Shown here piece by piece: positions 34,258 to 46,479 of a DNA stretch of 64,000 nucleotides (positions are counted from its first letter, which is position 1; every line of letters begins with the position of its first letter). The stretch is from Neocallimastix lanati (nom. inval.). Taxonomy: Eukaryota; Neocallimastigomycota; Neocallimastigomycetes; Neocallimastigales; Neocallimastigaceae. Location: contig JACVTC010000107.1 of NCBI GenBank assembly GCA_016946835.1, positions 436,501-500,500 on the forward strand, given 5' to 3'. Below the pieces are notes generated by a model that was not told the DNA's origin, made no database searches, and saw only the letters and a list, made by a program, of their open reading frames with translations. The translations under genes were made by a program, and so were the position numbers.

Positions 34258-36880
34258 TAAGCTAAAATATATATAACATAATAATAATTATTGTCTATAT
34301 AATTATTATCTATGGATATAACTAATTTTTATTTATCAATCTATTATAACAATATTATTAAACGGCAAATAATTTTATATTTATAATATTATAATATCAA
34401 TTGTTATCAGATATTTATAATAAAATAAAAGTGTAAATAAAAAAAAAAAAAAAGTGTTTTATTGTTGAATAATTTAATGTGTTTTTTTTTATAAAGAGTT
34501 ATTTATTAATGAAGATAATTTATAAATATGATGATTTTTTAAAAAAGTTATTTTATTTTTATTCATTGAAAATATTTTATATAAGCTAATTAGTAGTGAT
34601 TATTTTTATATTTGTTAAAATTACCCATAGACTGGAATTGTCAAAATTTAATAATATAAATATGAAGAGAAAAAAAAAAAATAATAATAATAATATCAAT
34701 AAATAAAAAAAAAAAAAAAAAAAAAAAAAAAGACTTTAATAATGTATAAACTATTTGTTCAACTCTAAGGATTCTTTTTTTAAAAAAAAGAAATTGTTCA
34801 TCCATTTATGCCATAATTTATATTTTATTATTTTAAATTACTTTTTTCTCATAAGAAAAAACAATTTATAAATTTCATTATTTAATATAGTAAAAAAAAA
34901 AAAAAAAAAAAAAAAAAGTAATTGAATTAAATTATTAAAAATTTCTTTTTTTTTTTTTTATTTTGAATTGTCATTTTAAATTTCATTGCCTTTCATAATA
35001 GTTTTTTTTTTATTTTTTTTTTCGTATATCTATTGAGATAACCTTTAAAATAAAAAATAATTTATACATATATATAGATACTATATATCATATATCATAT
35101 AATATAATATAATATATATATTTATATATTATAAAAAGATTAATTACTAATTATAAAATCATAATTATCCTATATAAATTATAATAATTATTATCATATT
35201 ATCATCATCCTAATTATCCTTATTATCATGTTCATCATATATTAAAACATGTGGTAAATACTTTTTTTTTTTTTTTATTTAATTTATTGTTTTTTTTTTT
35301 TTTTTTTTTTCCTACAAAAAATTAGATATAAAATTTGATATTAAAAAAAATTGAGTTTAACTTAACTCTTAATTTCTTAACTGTATCTACTTTATTTAAT
35401 TATCTATCTATCTTCTATAATTATTATAGTTAAATCAATCAAAGATAGAGTTTAAAATATAAATCATTATATAGAAATGGATAGATTTGTTAAATAAACT
35501 CTATCTTTGATTTTAATTATATAGACTTAAAAAAAAAAAACTTATTTTATCTTATTTTATTTATTTAACTCAAACTATTTAACTCTATCTATCTACTTTT
35601 AATTATAATAATTATCTCTTAAACTATCTTTTTTTCTTTTTTTTTTTTTTTTAAAAAAAATTAATCCATTTTTAGTTACTCTATTTATTTAACTCTATTT
35701 TAATTAGGATTTTTTTTAAGATTTTTTTAATTATTTAATTATTTAAATAGTTAATTATCAATATATTTAAATAGTTATCAATATATTTAAATATTTATTT
35801 AATTATTTATTTAATTATTGTAACTATTTAAATATTTAATTATCTATATATTTAAATCATTTTCAATATATTTAAATATTTATTTAAATTTTTAATTATT
35901 TATTTAAATATTTAAATTTTTTAAATTTTTAAATTATCAATATATTTAAATATTTTTAGTGTATATAAAATTTAATTACCTATATATTAGAGTATATTTA
36001 ATTTAAAATTTTATATTTCTTTTATTTTTTTTTTTATCATTTAATGGATTTTTATATATTTATATTTATATATAATATTTTTTTTTTTATATAACATTAA
36101 CGTGTTTTATTCTAACATTAGTAATAAACATAAAACAATATTTATAATATTTTAAAAGAATTTATATATTTATACATTCATTTGTACATTTAACTATATA
36201 TATTTTATTATTTATAGTTAATATTTATATATTTTACGTAATTTATTTTATATTATTATATATTATATTATTATATATTTTATATTATTTTACATAATTT
36301 ATATTTTATATTATATATTTTATATTATTTTACATAATTAATATTATTATATATATTTTATATTATTATATATTTTATATTATTAATAATATTTTATATT
36401 TTATGCTTAATTTTAAGAAACTTTCCTATTTTATATATAGAGTAGAATATAACCTACAGTGAAACATCATCCAATCCTTCCATAATAAGATTTTATATGT
36501 ATATAAATATATTATATAGATATTCTTTTTAATAATAATTAAATTATTATGAAATATTCATATATTCGTACATTAATATTCATACATTTTATAAATTACA
36601 ATATTATTTTCTCGTTTTTTTTTTAGATATTTACAGAAAGAAAATTATTAGTTTTATGTTGTATTAAATATGTATTTTTTTTTTTTTTGTAATTAATAAA
36701 AGTATTTAATGTTAAAAAAAAAAAAAAAAAGGTGTGAAGACTCATCATGTAAAATTTATTAATTAAAAAAATAAAAAAATGGTTATTAATCTACATAATG
36801 TGTAAATTAAAATTAATTAGATGTGAATACATAATGTTCATAAATTTAAATTAATAAAAATACAAAATGTAATAATAATA
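34060..36880. other. Gene-free AT-rich region
   Basis: 3' flank of the GPI-protein gene, then homopolymers. A 17-bp perfect inverted repeat lies at 35,437-35,453 and 35,496-35,512 (AATCAAAGATAGAGTTT and complement). Repeated TATTTAAAT-type units at 35,730-35,960 and TATTATATATTTTATA units at 36,240-36,390. No gene. Confidence 0.65.
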
Positions 36881-39576
36881 ATAATAATAATTAATAATAA
36901 TTAATAGGATGAGGCAGACAGACGTAAAGTGGAAAAGAAGAAGAAGAAATGAAAGGATTGTTTTTTTTTTTTTTTTCTTTTAATTTTTTTATAATTATTT
37001 TTATTAGTATTTTTATGATTATTTTTATGATTATGATTATTTTTATGATTATGATTATTTTTATGATTATGATTATTTTTATCATTAATTTTATTATTAT
37101 TTTTATTATTATTTTTATGACTATTATTATTATAATATTATATGCTATTAATAATAGAAAATAAGTAGATTTAATCATTAAATAAAATTATATCATTTCT
37201 TTAATTGCTATTTTTTATTTCATTTTTTTTTTAAAAAAAAAAAAAAGCAAACATAGTAGAGGTTATCCGTAATTCTATAATTACTTTAAAAAAAAATTAT
37301 CCATATATAAATAATTAAAAAAAAAAAAAAAAAAAAAAAAAGATTTAATATTATTATTACTACAACTAATAATAATTGATTTAATTAAAAAAAAAAAAAA
37401 ATAAATATCTCTATAAATATTTATTACTATTATTATTATTATTATTATAATAAAATTAATTAAATGATTAAAATCATAATTGATGAATAATTAATGATTG
37501 ATTTAATTAATTAAAAGTTTAAAAAAAAAATATTAAAAGAATTAAAATTTTTAATATCTTATATATATATATAAAATTTATACAGAATGACACAGTTAAC
37601 ACTTTTAAATAATTTATTTTTATAATCTATTTAATAATTAATGTGATTAATTAATTATTAAATTAATTCCTTTTTTTTTTATATATATATATTTCTGTTT
37701 TTTTTTTTTTTGTCTGTTTTTTACTATTTTATTATTAATTATTTATTATTAATAGTATTATTATTTAATTAGTTTCATGATTAATTAATTAATTAATTTA
37801 TAATGATTAATTTTTATTTTATATAGTATTTTTATTTAATTATTTTTATTTTATTATTATTTTTTTTTTAATAAAATAATTAATTTTTATATTAACATGA
37901 ATAGGTATTATTTTGTTACAAATGATTTTAATTATTCCATTGAAAAATAAATACACTAAATTCCATATTCACTCCATAAATAAAATAGAACTATTTAAAA
38001 AAAGAAAGAGTGAGAGAAAAAAAAAAAAAAAGAAAGAGACTACCTTAGTTTAAAGCCTAATTCAAAAAAAAAATAATAATAAGATTCTATCTTATATACT
38101 ATCTTATTTTTTTTTGCCTTGAATAAATTACCTTGAATAAACTAATTATTTATTATTATAATTATCATCATTATTCATCATCAATTTTTTTTTTCTTTTA
38201 CTCATACAAAATAAAAAATAATAATAATAATAAATAATAATAATAATAAATAATAAAATGAAAGTTTTTTTTTAAAAAAAATTAAATTATGTGTAACGTT
38301 TTACTTTTTTTTTAAAAAAAAAAATTATCTCATTCAATAAATACAATATAATACTGTTTCATTCTTTTAATTTTAACTTTAATTTTATTTTTTATTTTAT
38401 TTTATTTTTTTTTACTTTAATTCTATAGACTTATTTTATTATTATTTATTATTTATTATTTATTATTATTTATTATTATTTTAAACAAATATTAAAAATA
38501 TAAAATAAAAAAAAATTTTTTTTTGACAGAATCCATAATAAAAAAATAAAGTTAATTAAAAAAAAATTTTTTTTTTTAATTAAATATATATATATATTAA
38601 ATATTTTTTATTCTTAATTTTTATTTTTATTTTTTTTTATATTATCATTTTAAATTATTTATTAATTATTATTGTTCCTGTTTAATGTATTAATTTTAAA
38701 TTTTTTTTTTTTCTTTCTTTCTTTCTTTTTTATTATAAAATTAAAGTTAATAATTCATTTATGATGTAAGAAAAAAATAATAATAATAATAATAATAAAA
38801 AGAATTCAATAGTTTTATATTAAAAAAATAATAAAATTAATATCATAATAGTTTTAATTAATTTGAAACTAAAAATCCCAAAACGGCAAACTGAAAATAA
38901 AAATAAATGAGGCATAATAATAACTGATAAATGAATAATAATATATGAAAATTATAATAAATGATGATAATAATAACTGATAATTAATAATTCTATAGTG
39001 TTTAAACAAGCAATTTAATGCTTTTTTTTTTTAATTTATTCATCAAGATAAAAAAAAATTTTTTTTTTATTTTAATAAAATTAAATAGTAATAATAATAA
39101 TAATAATAAATTATTTATTGTTAATAATAATATTATTTTTTTATATAATTATTTAATTAGTTATTTAATTTATTTCTTTTATTATAAAAATTAATAAGAT
39201 AAATGAAAGTTATTCCTTTCTTTCTTTTTTTTTTTTTTTTTTATTGAATATATATATATATATATTTTAATTATTTTTAATTAATCCTTCTCTCTTTAAT
39301 AAAATATTAAAAAAATTTTTTTTAATTGGTTTGATACATTTAATAAAAACGTAAAAAAAAAAATTGATTTATCTTTTTTTTTTTTATTTTTTTTTTTATT
39401 GAATATATATATATATATATATATAGTTTTAAGTTAATTTATTTATTTATTTATTATTTTTTTTTCTTTTCTTTTAATTAATCCTTTCTCTCTTTAATAA
39501 CTATTAAATTTTCTTTTAATTGGTTTGAAACTTTTAATATAAATGAAAAAAAAAAAAAAAAAATTGATTTATCTTA

Positions 39577-39631
<55 letters not shown>

Positions 39632-39800
39632 TTTTAAACTTAATTATGAAAGTAAAAGGAATACAAATGAAGAACAAAAAAAAAAAAAAAAAAAAGTATA
39701 TATATTAAAATTTAAAGTAAAATATGTTATGTATATATAGTATAAGTATAGTAATAGCTATAAATACAGGACGGAAAATTTTTCCTGATTCAATGACATT
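36881..39800. other. Gene-free AT-rich region with simple repeats
   Basis: A (TTTTTATGATTATGA)n tract at about 37,010-37,090, (TTA)n, (AAT)n and (TA)n tracts, and (TTTA)n at 39,590-39,640. A duplicated block around 39,195-39,330 and 39,375-39,530 shares the T run, (TA)n and TTAATCCTTTCTCTCTTTAA. Open frames here are low-complexity. Confidence 0.65.
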
Positions 39801-39818
39801 ATCTACTTTTTTTTTAGA

Positions 39819-39836
39819 GGGGGGGGGGGGGGGGGG
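39819..39836 (+). repeat. Run of 18 G
   Basis: An uninterrupted G18 following TTTTTTTTTAGA. It is the only long G or C run in the window. Confidence 0.95.
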
Positions 39837-39895
39837 AATAATATATATATTTTCCTAAAAAGGGAGAGAGTAGAGTTTTTTTTTTTTTTTTTTAT

Positions 39896-40315
39896 TCTCT
39901 CTCATATGGCAGTAATGAATCCTCATTCATTTTTTTTTTTTCTTATTCTCTCTCATATGGCAGTAATGAATCCTCATTCTTTTTTTTTTTTTTTTTTTTC
40001 ATATTCTCTATCTTATGGCAGTAATGAATCCTCATTCATTTTTTTTTTTTTTTTCTTATTCTCTCTCTTATGGCAGTAATGAATCCTCATTCATTTTTTT
40101 TTTTTTTCTTATTCTCTCTCTTATGGCAGTAATGAATCCTCATTCATTTTTTTTTTTTTTTCTTATTCTCTCTCTTATGGCAGTAATAAATCCTCATTCA
40201 TTTTTTTTTTTTTCTTATTCTCTCTCTTATGGCAGTAATGAATCCTCATTCATTTTTTTTTTTTTTTTTCTTATTCTCTCTCTTATGGCAGTAATGAATC
40301 CTCATTCATTTTTTT
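39896..40315. repeat. Eight-copy minisatellite, period about 51-58 bp
   Basis: The unit contains TATGGCAGTAATGAATCCTC, then ATTC, a T run of variable length, and TTATTCTCTCTC. The core occurs at about 39,907, 39,959, 40,017, 40,073, 40,126, 40,179 (ATAAATCC variant), 40,230 and 40,287. Copy length varies mainly by the T run. Confidence 0.9.
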
Positions 40316-40411
40316 TAAAAAAAAAAAAAAAAAAAAAAAGTCTATCTTATTAATATCTAAGACACTTAAATACATTTTTTCTCTCGAAAATGATGACCAA
40401 TGTTTGATAAA

Positions 40412-40442
<31 letters not shown>

Positions 40443-40529
40443 CTTTAAAGAATTACAACTTTAATTAATAGTATAAAAAAAAAATTAGTTGATAAATTAA
40501 ATATTTATAATAAATCATTATATCATTAT

Positions 40530-40611
40530 ATCTAAATATTTATTTATTTATTTATTATTATTTAGTTATTTATTATTTATTATTTATGTATTTATTTATT
40601 TATTTATTATT

Positions 40612-40647
<36 letters not shown>

Positions 40648-40664
40648 TAGTTATTTAGTTATTT

Positions 40665-40696
<32 letters not shown>

Positions 40697-41040
40697 GTTG
40701 GTTGGTTGGTTATTTATATATTTATGTATTTAGTTATTTAGTTATTTAGTTATTTATTGATTACTATTTATTTGTTTATTTTTTATAATTAATATTTATT
40801 TATTCATTAATATCATATATTCATTTATTATTTATTTAATTAATATTAATTTATTTAATATTTATATTTAAATTAGCTATCTATATAGTTATTCATTCAT
40901 TTAATTTAATATTTAATTATTACATAATTAATATATTTATTTATTGTTTATTTATTTATTTATGTATTTATTTATTGTTTATTTATTTATTTATTGTTTA
41001 TTTATGTATTTATTTATTTATATTAATTTATTTATTTATA
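40530..41040. repeat. (TTTA)n and (TTAG)n microsatellite region
   Basis: Long TTTATTTATTTA runs interrupted by TTAGTTATTTAG and GGTTGGTTGG. Confidence 0.85.
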
Positions 41041-41117
41041 ACATAATATAATGATGATTTTTAAAAGTCAAAAAAAAGGCCTGTTAAGAAAATTAAAAAA
41101 ATAAAAAAAAAAATAAA

Positions 41118-41262
41118 TAAAAAATAAAAAACTAGATGAAATCAAACCTAGAATTTTTTTTTTTAATCCCTTAACCGGTATCCCTCCCTCTAAAAAATAA
41201 AAAACTAGATGAAATCAAACCTAGAATTTTTTTTTTAATCCCTTAACCGGTATCCCTCCCTC
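41118..41262. repeat. Two-copy 73-bp tandem repeat
   Basis: Copies at 41,118-41,190 and 41,191-41,262 share CTAGATGAAATCAAACCTAG, a T run, and CCCTTAACCGGTATCCCTCC. They differ only in homopolymer length. Confidence 0.9.
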
Positions 41263-41975
41263 CTCCACATTTTCTAAAAAATTTTTTTTTTTTATTTTTT
41301 TTTTTTTTTTTTTGAATGAGGTGAACCCATAACAATTCAACCAACCCTACAAACCATTCACCCAAATAATTATTTTTGTTTTTTTTTTTTTTGTTTTTTT
41401 TTTTTGTTTTTGTGTTCTATGTCTTTGTCTATGTCTATGTCTTTGTCTGTGTTGATTCTAAAGGGAGGGAGGGAGGGACAGATGATGAACAAAAAAAAAA
41501 AAAAAAAAAATGAAACTAAAAAAGAGTAAAGTCATGAAGAAGAAGGAAGAAGGAAGAAGGAAGAAGGAAGAAGGAAGAAGGAAGAAGTGAACTTCATCAA
41601 CTCTGTGATAGTTGGTTGTTTTTTTTTTTAGAAATCATTTGATCATTTTTTAGTTGTTGTTTTTTTTTTTTTTTTTCTCTTTCTCTTTTTCTCCCTCTCT
41701 CTCTCTCTAAAAAGGTTGTTTCAGAGCATCATCATCAGAAAAAAAAAAAAGTAATCATCTTCACTTCTTTGAAGGGATTGAAGGAGAGAAAGAGAGAAAG
41801 AGAGAGTGTGTGTGTGTGTCAACTAATCAGATAAATTTCAAAAATTTAATAATTTAGTAATTTAGTAATTTAGTAATGTAGTAATTTAGTAATGTAGTAA
41901 TTTAGTAATTTAGTAATTTAGTGATTTAGTAATGTAGTAATTTAGTAATTTAATAATTAGTAATTACTATTACTA

Positions 41976-42022
<47 letters not shown>

Positions 42023-42260
42023 AAAAGAGAGAGGTTAAAGAGAGAGGGGAGATGGTTTAGTTGGCTGGTGGGTTAGTTGTTTGTTTGTTTGTTTGTTTTT
42101 TTGAATCCATCATTAAGTTTCCAAAAAAAAAAAAAAAAAAAAAAAAAAGGAAGGAGAAGGAAAAGCGGGGAAAGTGTGTATTGAGATTAGAGATTAGAGA
42201 TTAGAGATATGAAATAGAGATAAACTAATCTTAACATTCTAAATTGTTGTATCTGAATTG
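41263..42260. other. Gene-free region rich in polypurine and microsatellite tracts
   Basis: It holds (GGGA)n at 41,463-41,478, (GAAGAAG)n at 41,538-41,587, CT-rich 41,677-41,710, (GT)n at 41,808-41,819, an (AATTTAGT)n minisatellite at 41,840-41,960 and (AGAGATT)n at 42,182-42,210. No gene. Confidence 0.7.
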
Positions 42261-42279
42261 TTAGAGATCATCATGTACG

Positions 42280-42420
42280 TACGAAAGGAAGAAAAAAAGA
42301 AAGAAAGGAAGAAAGGAAGAAAGGAAGAAAGGAAGAAAAAAAGAAAAAAAGAAAGAAAGAAAGAAAGAAAGAAAAAAAGAAAAAAAGAAAGAAAAAAAGA
42401 AAAAAAGAAAGGAAGGAAGG

Positions 42421-42458
<38 letters not shown>

Positions 42459-42460
42459 CA
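42280..42460. repeat. Polypurine (GAAA/GGAA)n tract followed by (TA)n
   Basis: About 140 bases of pure A/G on the + strand, then an (AT)n of about 30 bases. Mirror-like purine tracts of this kind can adopt triplex DNA. Confidence 0.85.
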
Positions 42461-42600
42461 TATTTAAGATTATAAGTTTTTTTTTTTTTTTTAAGAAGAA
42501 GAAGCAAAAAAAGAAGAATTAGCCCAATTTCTACCAAGAAATAGCATTCAATACCATGAAATTGAAATTTGGAGGTTTTATTTAGTGATCGAGAGGAACA

Positions 42601-42660
<60 letters not shown>

Positions 42661-42900
42661 TATTCTCTATTTAGGGGATTCTGATCTCTTTTAGTAGAGA
42701 GAGACTTCATTTTCATTTTCATTATCTTTTTTATTTTCATTTTTATTTTCATTTTCATTTTCATTTTCATATTCATTTTCATTTTCATTTTCATTATCTT
42801 TTTTATTTTCATTTTTATTTTCATTTTCATATTCATTTTCATATTCATTTTCATTTTCATTTTCATTATCTTTTTTATTTTCTTTTTCTTTTTCATTTTC
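42601..42900. repeat. 57-base A run and (TTTTCA)n compound satellite
   Basis: A run 42,602-42,658, then TTTTCATTTTCATT units with an embedded higher-order repeat containing ATTATCTTTTTTATTTTCAT (about 42,719, 42,793 and 42,864). Confidence 0.85.
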
Positions 42901-43464
42901 TCTTTTTTTTTTTTTTTTTTGGTTACCCTTAAATTAAAGTGATTTTTTTCATTGTCTCGCTATCATTTTTTGTAAAATTTTTGAATTTTTGATGTCAATA
43001 AGGGAATCCAAAAATAAAAAATTAAAAAAAAAAAAAAAAAAAAACTATATCCGAAACTGCCCTCAAATCATAATCATTTTGATAGCTGTTTTTTTTTTTT
43101 TTTTTTATGATTACTAAAAAAAAAAAAAAAAAAAACTGTAACCAAAAACCTCTATCAAATAACTAATGTTTTTTTTTTTTTTTTTTTTTTGAGTGTAGTT
43201 AGTTTTTTTTAGTATAAAAAAACATCCCATCCAAAAACTCAATATCGGAAAACCAAACTGCATTTACGTGCAGATATGCTTATGATAGTATTATTATTAT
43301 TATTATTGCAATAAATAGCAATATAGCAGCAAGCAAATAAGATGAAATTCAGATGAGTTTTATGTTAAATAAAATATGTGTGTTATGTGTATGCATTATC
43401 ATCATCTCAGTACATATTCATTTACAGCTATTTATAAAACTTGTTATATTTTAACTAAAATAAA

Positions 43465-43511
<47 letters not shown>

Positions 43512-43983
43512 ACTCATATATTAATATTAATGCTAATATCACGACTATTTAGCAGATATGTGATATATATGACGTTTTTTTTTCATCAAAAATACATTGT
43601 AATATCAAAAAATCACGTGATTGGGATATTTAGGTACTGATTGACCCAAAAAAACCTGTCCAAAACCACTATCAAATATCAAGTATTAAACTAGTTCTAA
43701 CAGATATTTATTGGATTGGATTGGATTAATAATAGAATAGCTTGCTGTATTGTGTGATATTAAAATACTACATTTAGAGTTATTTTATAATTATTATGCA
43801 TTTGATCAGTTGATTTTGATAGTAGTTTTGGATTAGGAATTAGTATCAAGCAGCATACCAATGCATATGTGATTACTGCTTCGCTTTATACTGTTTTTTT
43901 TTTTTGCTTCAATTTGTACTAAAAATACACATAATATAAAATGTCATGTGATTTTCAGAATATATATATAATGATGCAAAAAA
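42901..43983. other. Non-coding region left of the LTR element
   Basis: Less AT-biased than most of the window but without an ORF. A degenerate motif of the type CCRAAACYRCYMTCAAAT recurs at about 43,049, 43,141 and 43,659, and inverted at about 43,812. A palindrome AATCACGTGATT lies at 43,611-43,622, and an A run of about 44 near 43,467-43,510. Confidence 0.5.
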
Positions 43984-44365
43984 TGATATGCGGGACTTTT
44001 ATGTGCAATAATTTATAAGCAGTGGGTTTTAAATAATGGTAGTTTAGTAAATTTTATTAATAAAATTATAATATTCGTACAATTAAAATAATAATTCTAA
44101 TTCCTAAAAATTTACAAGAGAGTTCTCTATTTCTAATATAAATAATTTAATTTATAAGAAATAAGTAATATATTAATTATATATTCTAATATATAGAACT
44201 ATATAATTTTTATATGAAATAAAGTATTATAATTATTATAATTATAATAATACATATTGAAATAAAATAAAATAAAATAATTATTATCAAAAAGATATAA
44301 ATTTAATATTTAATAATTATTATTAAATATACAAATATGTTACTACACATATTTGTTTTATATCA
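43984..44365 (-). repeat. 3' LTR (with respect to the element)
   Basis: 382 bp. It is preceded on the minus strand by AGCAAGGGAATTTC, a short and imperfect purine tract that may serve as the plus-strand primer. Confidence 0.92.
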
Positions 44366-44455
44366 GAAATTCCCTTGCTAAAAATTAAACTATATATATA
44401 TTTTTTTAAAAGAAAATATAAGGTTTAATTAATATAAATAATAATTTTTAAAATT

Positions 44456-46090
44456 TTATTTTCTTTTGTATCTATAATTCCTAATTGTTCGTTTGGTATC
44501 AACGCGATTGTTACTATAAATAATAATATCCTTTAACGCGATCTCAGGTTTGGGCATCATTAATTTATTAATATTTATTTTATTTTTACCAATATTTTGA
44601 ATACCAATAGGTGGAATTTTAATATTCTTTTTAATTTTAATTTTTATTTCCTTATCACTATCTATATTTATAATTTTACTACAATCAATCTGGGAATTTT
44701 TATTATTAACTGAATACTTTTTATTTATACATTGCTCGTTATTATTATTATTTGGAATAATTTGAATATTGTTTATTTTTGAATTTTTATTATCAATAAT
44801 TTTTGATTCTTTAGTCAAACTACTGTTAATATTATCAACTTGTATGGATTCTTTAATACTTATTTCTTCATTTACATTTTTATTACAATTTTTCTTATAA
44901 ATTATATTTTTAGAATTCTCAATAATATCATTATTATCTTTATTCTTTTTACTATTTAAATTATTATCTTCATTATTATCAATAGTTTTAATTTTTATTG
45001 TTATAATATTATTAATTTCTATATTATTATTTTGAATTTTCTTAATATCATCATTACCATTGGAATTATTTTTATTTTCTTCTTTAGTAATTATACTATT
45101 ATTATTGGTTTCACATTTTCCATTATTAGCATTTCCTATTTTATTATTTCCTCTGAAATTATCCATTTTTAACGCGTTTAATTTATTTTGTTCTACATTT
45201 ACTGTTTTATCCAACGCGTCATTTTTATTATTGTTAATATTATTATTTGTAACCAAATTAGATATACTATTATTGACAATATTATTGATTGAATTATTAT
45301 TAATTACATTTTCATTAATATTATTAATATTGTTACTATCTTTATTTTTGTCATTTCCTGTATAATTATTGCCTTTATTACTATTATTAATTGTTGAATT
45401 ATTATTTAAATTTGGTATTAAAATTTTCCTTTTTCTTAAATTGTAAAAATTATTATTACTGTTATTATAATTTTCATTGCTAATACTTAAATTATTGTTA
45501 TTATCATTATTCATATTAAATCTTCTATAATTCCTAAAATTTCTCTGATTACTATTTCCACTCCATGTGTTAAATATATTATCATTATAATTCCTATAAT
45601 TACTATTAACAATGTATCCATTGTAGTTGTTGGAAGAACTGTTAATAGATATTCTATTATTTCCTTTATTCAATGAATTACTAAAGTTATTAATATATGT
45701 ATCCCCTGGTTGTATATTAGATGAATAATTTTTATAATTATTTAAACTTTTTTTATTTTTCCAGTGAGATTCTTGTAATATATTTTCATAATTGTTATTC
45801 CTTTGGTTTTCCCTCCAATATCTTTTTTTTATGAGAACAACACATTCATCTAAAGTAAGAGTTCTATTTACCTCTCTTACTTTTTCCATAATTACCTTTA
45901 CGATGTCATCTTCAGCAGCCATAATTATGTAACTAAATTTTTCTTCATCGGTAGTAATACCTTCCTTCTTAAACCAATCATTAATTTTAAACTTCCAAAT
46001 TTCAGCGTTTCTATTAGATCCAGTAATTCTTGGAAGGGACCCAGTGTCTACCCGATGGCCAGTAAAATTGTTATTTCTCATTGTTAACAA
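44456..46090 (-). CDS. Gag-like protein of LTR retrotransposon
   Basis: 544 residues, intact. The ATG at 46,090 is about 390 bp inside the 5' LTR; a second ATG lies three codons later. Residues about 25-110 look like a retrotransposon capsid N-terminal segment: WKFKINDWFKKEGITTDEEK, then FSYIIMAAEDDIVKVIMEKV, a helix-rich pattern with the usual W near the start. From about 115 on the protein is Asn-rich and low complexity (NNNS, NNINNIN). The C-terminus is basic (KRTIRNYRYKRK), which could bind RNA. There is no CCHC zinc knuckle and no protease D-T/S-G motif. It would form particles packaging element RNA; pol must come from elsewhere. The long Asn-rich part may be expanded by the host's AT bias. 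Confidence 0.8.
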   Translation of the reverse strand: MLTMRNNNFTGHRVDTGSLPRITGSNRNAEIWKFKINDWFKKEGITTDEEKFSYIIMAAEDDIVKVIMEKVREVNRTLTLDECVVLIKKRYWRENQRNNNYENILQESHWKNKKSLNNYKNYSSNIQPGDTYINNFSNSLNKGNNRISINSSSNNYNGYIVNSNYRNYNDNIFNTWSGNSNQRNFRNYRRFNMNNDNNNNLSISNENYNNSNNNFYNLRKRKILIPNLNNNSTINNSNKGNNYTGNDKNKDSNNINNINENVINNNSINNIVNNSISNLVTNNNINNNKNDALDKTVNVEQNKLNALKMDNFRGNNKIGNANNGKCETNNNSIITKEENKNNSNGNDDIKKIQNNNIEINNIITIKIKTIDNNEDNNLNSKKNKDNNDIIENSKNIIYKKNCNKNVNEEISIKESIQVDNINSSLTKESKIIDNKNSKINNIQIIPNNNNNEQCINKKYSVNNKNSQIDCSKIINIDSDKEIKIKIKKNIKIPPIGIQNIGKNKININKLMMPKPEIALKDIIIYSNNRVDTKRTIRNYRYKRK

Positions 46091-46162
46091 TTAATTAATT
46101 AATAATAATAATAATAATGTTTCTTTATTAAAATTATATATTTTAAAAATTTATAAATAATT

Positions 46163-46194
<32 letters not shown>

Positions 46195-46454
46195 GAATAA
46201 TGATTAAATCTCCAAATATTAATATATTTTAAAACAATTTATTTTATCTATAATAAAATGAATGAAATAACTTATATTGTATAACTCTCTCTTCACCTAA
46301 GATAAAATAACTATAAACAACCAAAAAAAAATTATATCCTAAATTATTTCTTAAATAATATATTAATCCTAAATGAAAAGAAAGTGTAACGAATTTATAA
46401 ATAATTAATAAAATCACAAAACACCACTACTTATAAATTACTTTTTACACAGCA

Positions 46455-46474
46455 CATCCCCGATATCTCCACCA
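46455..46474 (-). other. Candidate primer binding site
   Basis: Minus-strand TGGTGGAGATATCGGGGATG lies five bases inside the 5' LTR. It begins TGG, complementary to a tRNA 3' CCA end. The tRNA it pairs with was not identified. Confidence 0.5.
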
Positions 46475-46479
46475 ATTTT

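Noticed and set aside
36891-37178. Ile-rich frames on both strands
   Set aside because: Pure translation of ATTATT/TTTTTATGATT simple repeats.
39543-39740. 65-codon frame
   Set aside because: Lys and Phe runs from homopolymers and (TTTA)n.
40015-40353. 112-codon frame with repeated MAVMNPHS
   Set aside because: It follows the minisatellite. Poly-Phe comes from T runs of variable length, and the frame shifts between copies, so coding is unlikely.
41316-41362. tRNA-like piece GAGGTGAACCCATAACAATT
   Set aside because: No matching acceptor arm or anticodon arm in range.
42258-42603. Lys/Glu/Arg and Phe/Ser/Leu frames
   Set aside because: Translation of the polypurine tract and its complement.
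42582-42896. Met/Lys repeat frame
   Set aside because: Translation of the (TTTTCA)n satellite and A run.
45060-45365. 101-codon + frame inside the Gag gene
   Set aside because: Antisense shadow of Asn-rich Gag codons.
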